The notes beneath the pieces were generated by a model that worked only from the letters and a program-made list of their open reading frames with translations, had not been told where the DNA came from and did no database searches. DNA of 7,056 bases from Chlorobiota bacterium (GTDB lineage: Bacteria; Bacteroidota; Ignavibacteria; SZUA-365; JAADGX01), in assembly GCA_013152135.1 (NCBI GenBank), contig JAADGX010000129.1:1992-9047 (forward strand). The letters are read 5' to 3'. Position numbers and translations under genes: made by a program. This document shows, piece by piece, positions 5,550-7,056 of the stretch. How positions within the stretch are numbered: the first letter of the stretch is position 1; each line of letters starts with the position of its first letter.

Positions 5550-6263
5550 CTACTTACCCGGCCGGTCCAGCAAGCTTGAATCCGCGAGTTCCTGGATGCA
5601 GGCGCTGGTGTGAGTAAGGACGGAGCCGTTCAGCTCGGGGTTTTGCAGGTCGTTTTGCAGTCGAAGGATATCCTCGAATGTGTCAATGTCGTACCATTTC
5701 GGGAGCACGTGAACGGTGACGTCGAGATCCACCAGGCGCTTGATGGTTTCCTCGTACACGGTTGGCTTGCTGTACTCTATGCCTTGAAATAATTCGGGAT
5801 GGATCGTTCGCATCCCGAGCGCATAGTAGCCGCCGTCCTCGCTGGGCCCGATGACGATGGCGTCGTCATAGGCATCGAGCACCTGGTATCCCGTCGAAAT
5901 GGTCCTCAGGGGGAGGGTCGGGTGATCGGTTCCGACGATGATGACTCTGCGGTGATGTTCGCTGAAAGACGTCTCGAAGGCATGCTCCATGCGTTCGCCA
6001 AGCGTTTCGCCTTCCTGGATATAACGGGGTATTTCCGGAAAACGCTCTTCGAAATAACCGCGGTCGCTTTCGGACTCGAGATAGAGAAGGACGGAGACGC
6101 CGGACAGCGTTTGGTACAGGGGAATAGAGTCAAGGATAAAGCACTCGTATAACCGCGCTGCGTTTTCGGGCGAGATCTCCGGTATCAGCCGCGTCTTCAC
6201 TTTTCCGGGAACCGGAGCTTTGGCGAAGACGATCAGCGCCTTGTCTGATTTAATAATGCTCAT
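5550..6263 (-). CDS. DUF2064/TIGR04282 family glycosyltransferase-like protein
   Basis: A 237-residue protein with a GT-A/nucleotidyltransferase-type fold, of the family often named 'rSAM/selenodomain-associated transferase 1' and related to CofC guanylyltransferases. Visible motifs: LIVFAKAPVPGKVKTRL at 10-26 (the phosphate-binding loop), GTDHPTLP at 111-118 (metal-binding Asp113), GPSEDGGYYALGM at 139-151, and WYDIDTFEDI at 190-199. The C-terminal 30 or so residues after 205 look like an added tail and show no motif I know. The substrate is unknown; members are proposed to transfer nucleotidyl or glycosyl groups. It lies between gltX (75-base gap) and nadD (6-base gap), a context that does not reveal the pathway. 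No radical-SAM partner is visible in the window. The start at 6263 has only a distant AGGG, so it is moderately secure. Confidence 0.87.
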   Translation of the reverse strand: MSIIKSDKALIVFAKAPVPGKVKTRLIPEISPENAARLYECFILDSIPLYQTLSGVSVLLYLESESDRGYFEERFPEIPRYIQEGETLGERMEHAFETSFSEHHRRVIIVGTDHPTLPLRTISTGYQVLDAYDDAIVIGPSEDGGYYALGMRTIHPELFQGIEYSKPTVYEETIKRLVDLDVTVHVLPKWYDIDTFEDILRLQNDLQNPELNGSVLTHTSACIQELADSSLLDRPGK

Positions 6264-6338
6264 ACTGTTATTGACCCTGGTGCGGGGTGTTATCCTATGC
6301 TATCGATATGGCAGAACATTCTTGCTCAAAAGTGGATC

Positions 6339-7056
6339 CTACGCTCGTAGTTCTTCCCGGATCCTGTTCAGGCATTCTTCCTTGCCGAGGATTTCGGCGA
6401 CCAAGGGAAGCTCCGGGCCGTGCGTCTCCCCGGTCAGGGCGATTCGCACGGGCATGAAAAGATTCTTTCCCTTGACGCCCAGCGTGGATTTTGCGTTGCG
6501 AAGAATCTCCGAAAACCGTTCCACTGTAATATCGTTCAATTCCTGCATCTCTTCGAGGAAAAAACGCAGTACTTTTTGCCCGGTCTCTGAATAGAGGAAC
6601 TCCTCGGCGGCTTCTTTTTCCGGCGCATGTTTCGAGAAAAAGATCTCCGCTTTTTCCGGCGCTTCCACCGGGACCTGGATGCGTGGAGTCAGCGCTTCAA
6701 TAATTTTCCGGTATCGATGATCGTCGAGGAGGTCATAGCCCGCCGCTTGCAGATACGGTCGGCAGAGTTCCATCCTGCGCTCGACAGGCAGGTTCCTGAA
6801 GTACTGCCCGTTCATCCACCTGAGTTTTTCCAGGTCGAATATAGCGCCCGCCTTACCAACGCGTTCCAACGAAAACGCTTCGATGAGTTCCGGCATGGTG
6901 TAGAATTCCCGGTCTTCTGATTCGCTCCACCCGAGAAGCGCAAGATAATTGACAAGAGCTTCCGGCAGATATCCCTTGGCGCGGTAATCTTCCACCGCGA
7001 CGTCGCCCTGTCGTTTGCTGAGCTTGCTGCGGTCGGGATTGAGCAGGAGAGGCAGG
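6339..7056 (-). CDS. gltX: Glutamyl-tRNA synthetase, C-terminal part (5' end outside window)
   Basis: GltX attaches glutamate to tRNA(Glu). The visible 238 codons begin within the catalytic core: NPDRSKLSKRQGD holds KLSKR, the class I KMSKS-type ATP-binding motif, followed by DYRAKGYLPEALVNYLALLGW, a stretch typical of GluRS. The rest matches the anticodon-binding helical domains, including KAGAIFDLEKLRWMNG (shortly after the catalytic part) and, near the C-terminus, KGKNLFMPVRIALTGETHGPEL. It ends ELRA at a TAG. About half of the usual 480-500 residues is present. The frame continues to the window edge, so the missing 5' end is a matter of window position, not truncation. The gene is followed after 75 bases by the DUF2064 gene on the same strand. 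No clear terminator is seen in that gap, so read-through is possible. Confidence 0.95.
   Translation of the reverse strand, partial: LPLLLNPDRSKLSKRQGDVAVEDYRAKGYLPEALVNYLALLGWSESEDREFYTMPELIEAFSLERVGKAGAIFDLEKLRWMNGQYFRNLPVERRMELCRPYLQAAGYDLLDDHRYRKIIEALTPRIQVPVEAPEKAEIFFSKHAPEKEAAEEFLYSETGQKVLRFFLEEMQELNDITVERFSEILRNAKSTLGVKGKNLFMPVRIALTGETHGPELPLVAEILGKEECLNRIREELRA

Noticed and set aside
6264..6338. Possible promoter or terminator between gltX and the DUF2064 gene
   Set aside because: TTGAGC is present on the minus strand but no good -10 follows it, and the GCAAGAA/TTCTGC pairing needs a bulge and lacks a T-run. Nothing convincing is seen.

Overview
The window comes from a Gram-negative bacterium. 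It carries a CMP-Kdo synthetase gene (kdsB), so the cell makes Kdo-containing LPS. It also encodes a small protein that closely resembles a type IX secretion (Por secretion) C-terminal sorting domain, which points to the Bacteroidota/Ignavibacteria/Chlorobi (FCB) group. The serine palmitoyltransferase also resembles the Bacteroides/Sphingobacterium enzymes. Base composition is balanced, coding density is high, and I see no mobile elements, CRISPR arrays, rRNA or tRNA genes.

Left block, 1-3254, minus strand, transcribed right to left: spt (serine palmitoyltransferase, GTG start with a strong Shine-Dalgarno), then a YghO-like GNAT-fold protein that is the likely bacterial ceramide synthase (bcerS), then gatC (amidotransferase subunit C), then kdsB (cut by the window edge). 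The gaps are 5, 4 and 14 bases, so this is probably one transcription unit. Starting about 195 bases away on the plus strand is an extended SDR (3450-4436), which fits the ceramide reductase CerR. The three genes spt, bcerS and cerR cover the core pathway serine + acyl thioester -> 3-ketosphinganine -> oxidised ceramide -> dihydroceramide described in Caulobacter. Here they sit around a divergent promoter region and are joined to an LPS-precursor gene. This is the most interesting part of the window.

Middle, 4437-4961: an 82-base convergent gap with two hairpins, one of which looks like an intrinsic terminator for the minus strand; a stand-alone gene of 79-80 codons for a T9SS sorting-domain-like protein with a good ribosome site but no signal peptide or cargo domain; then a 200-base gap with an 8-bp inverted repeat and a probable nadD terminator.

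Right block, 4962-7056, minus strand: gltX (C-terminal part of glutamyl-tRNA synthetase, cut by the window edge), a 75-base gap in which I see nothing convincing, a DUF2064/TIGR04282 sugar-nucleotidyltransferase-like protein, and nadD (NAD biosynthesis). The last two are 6 bases apart and probably co-transcribed.

All functional calls rest on motif and family recognition by eye; no database search was run.
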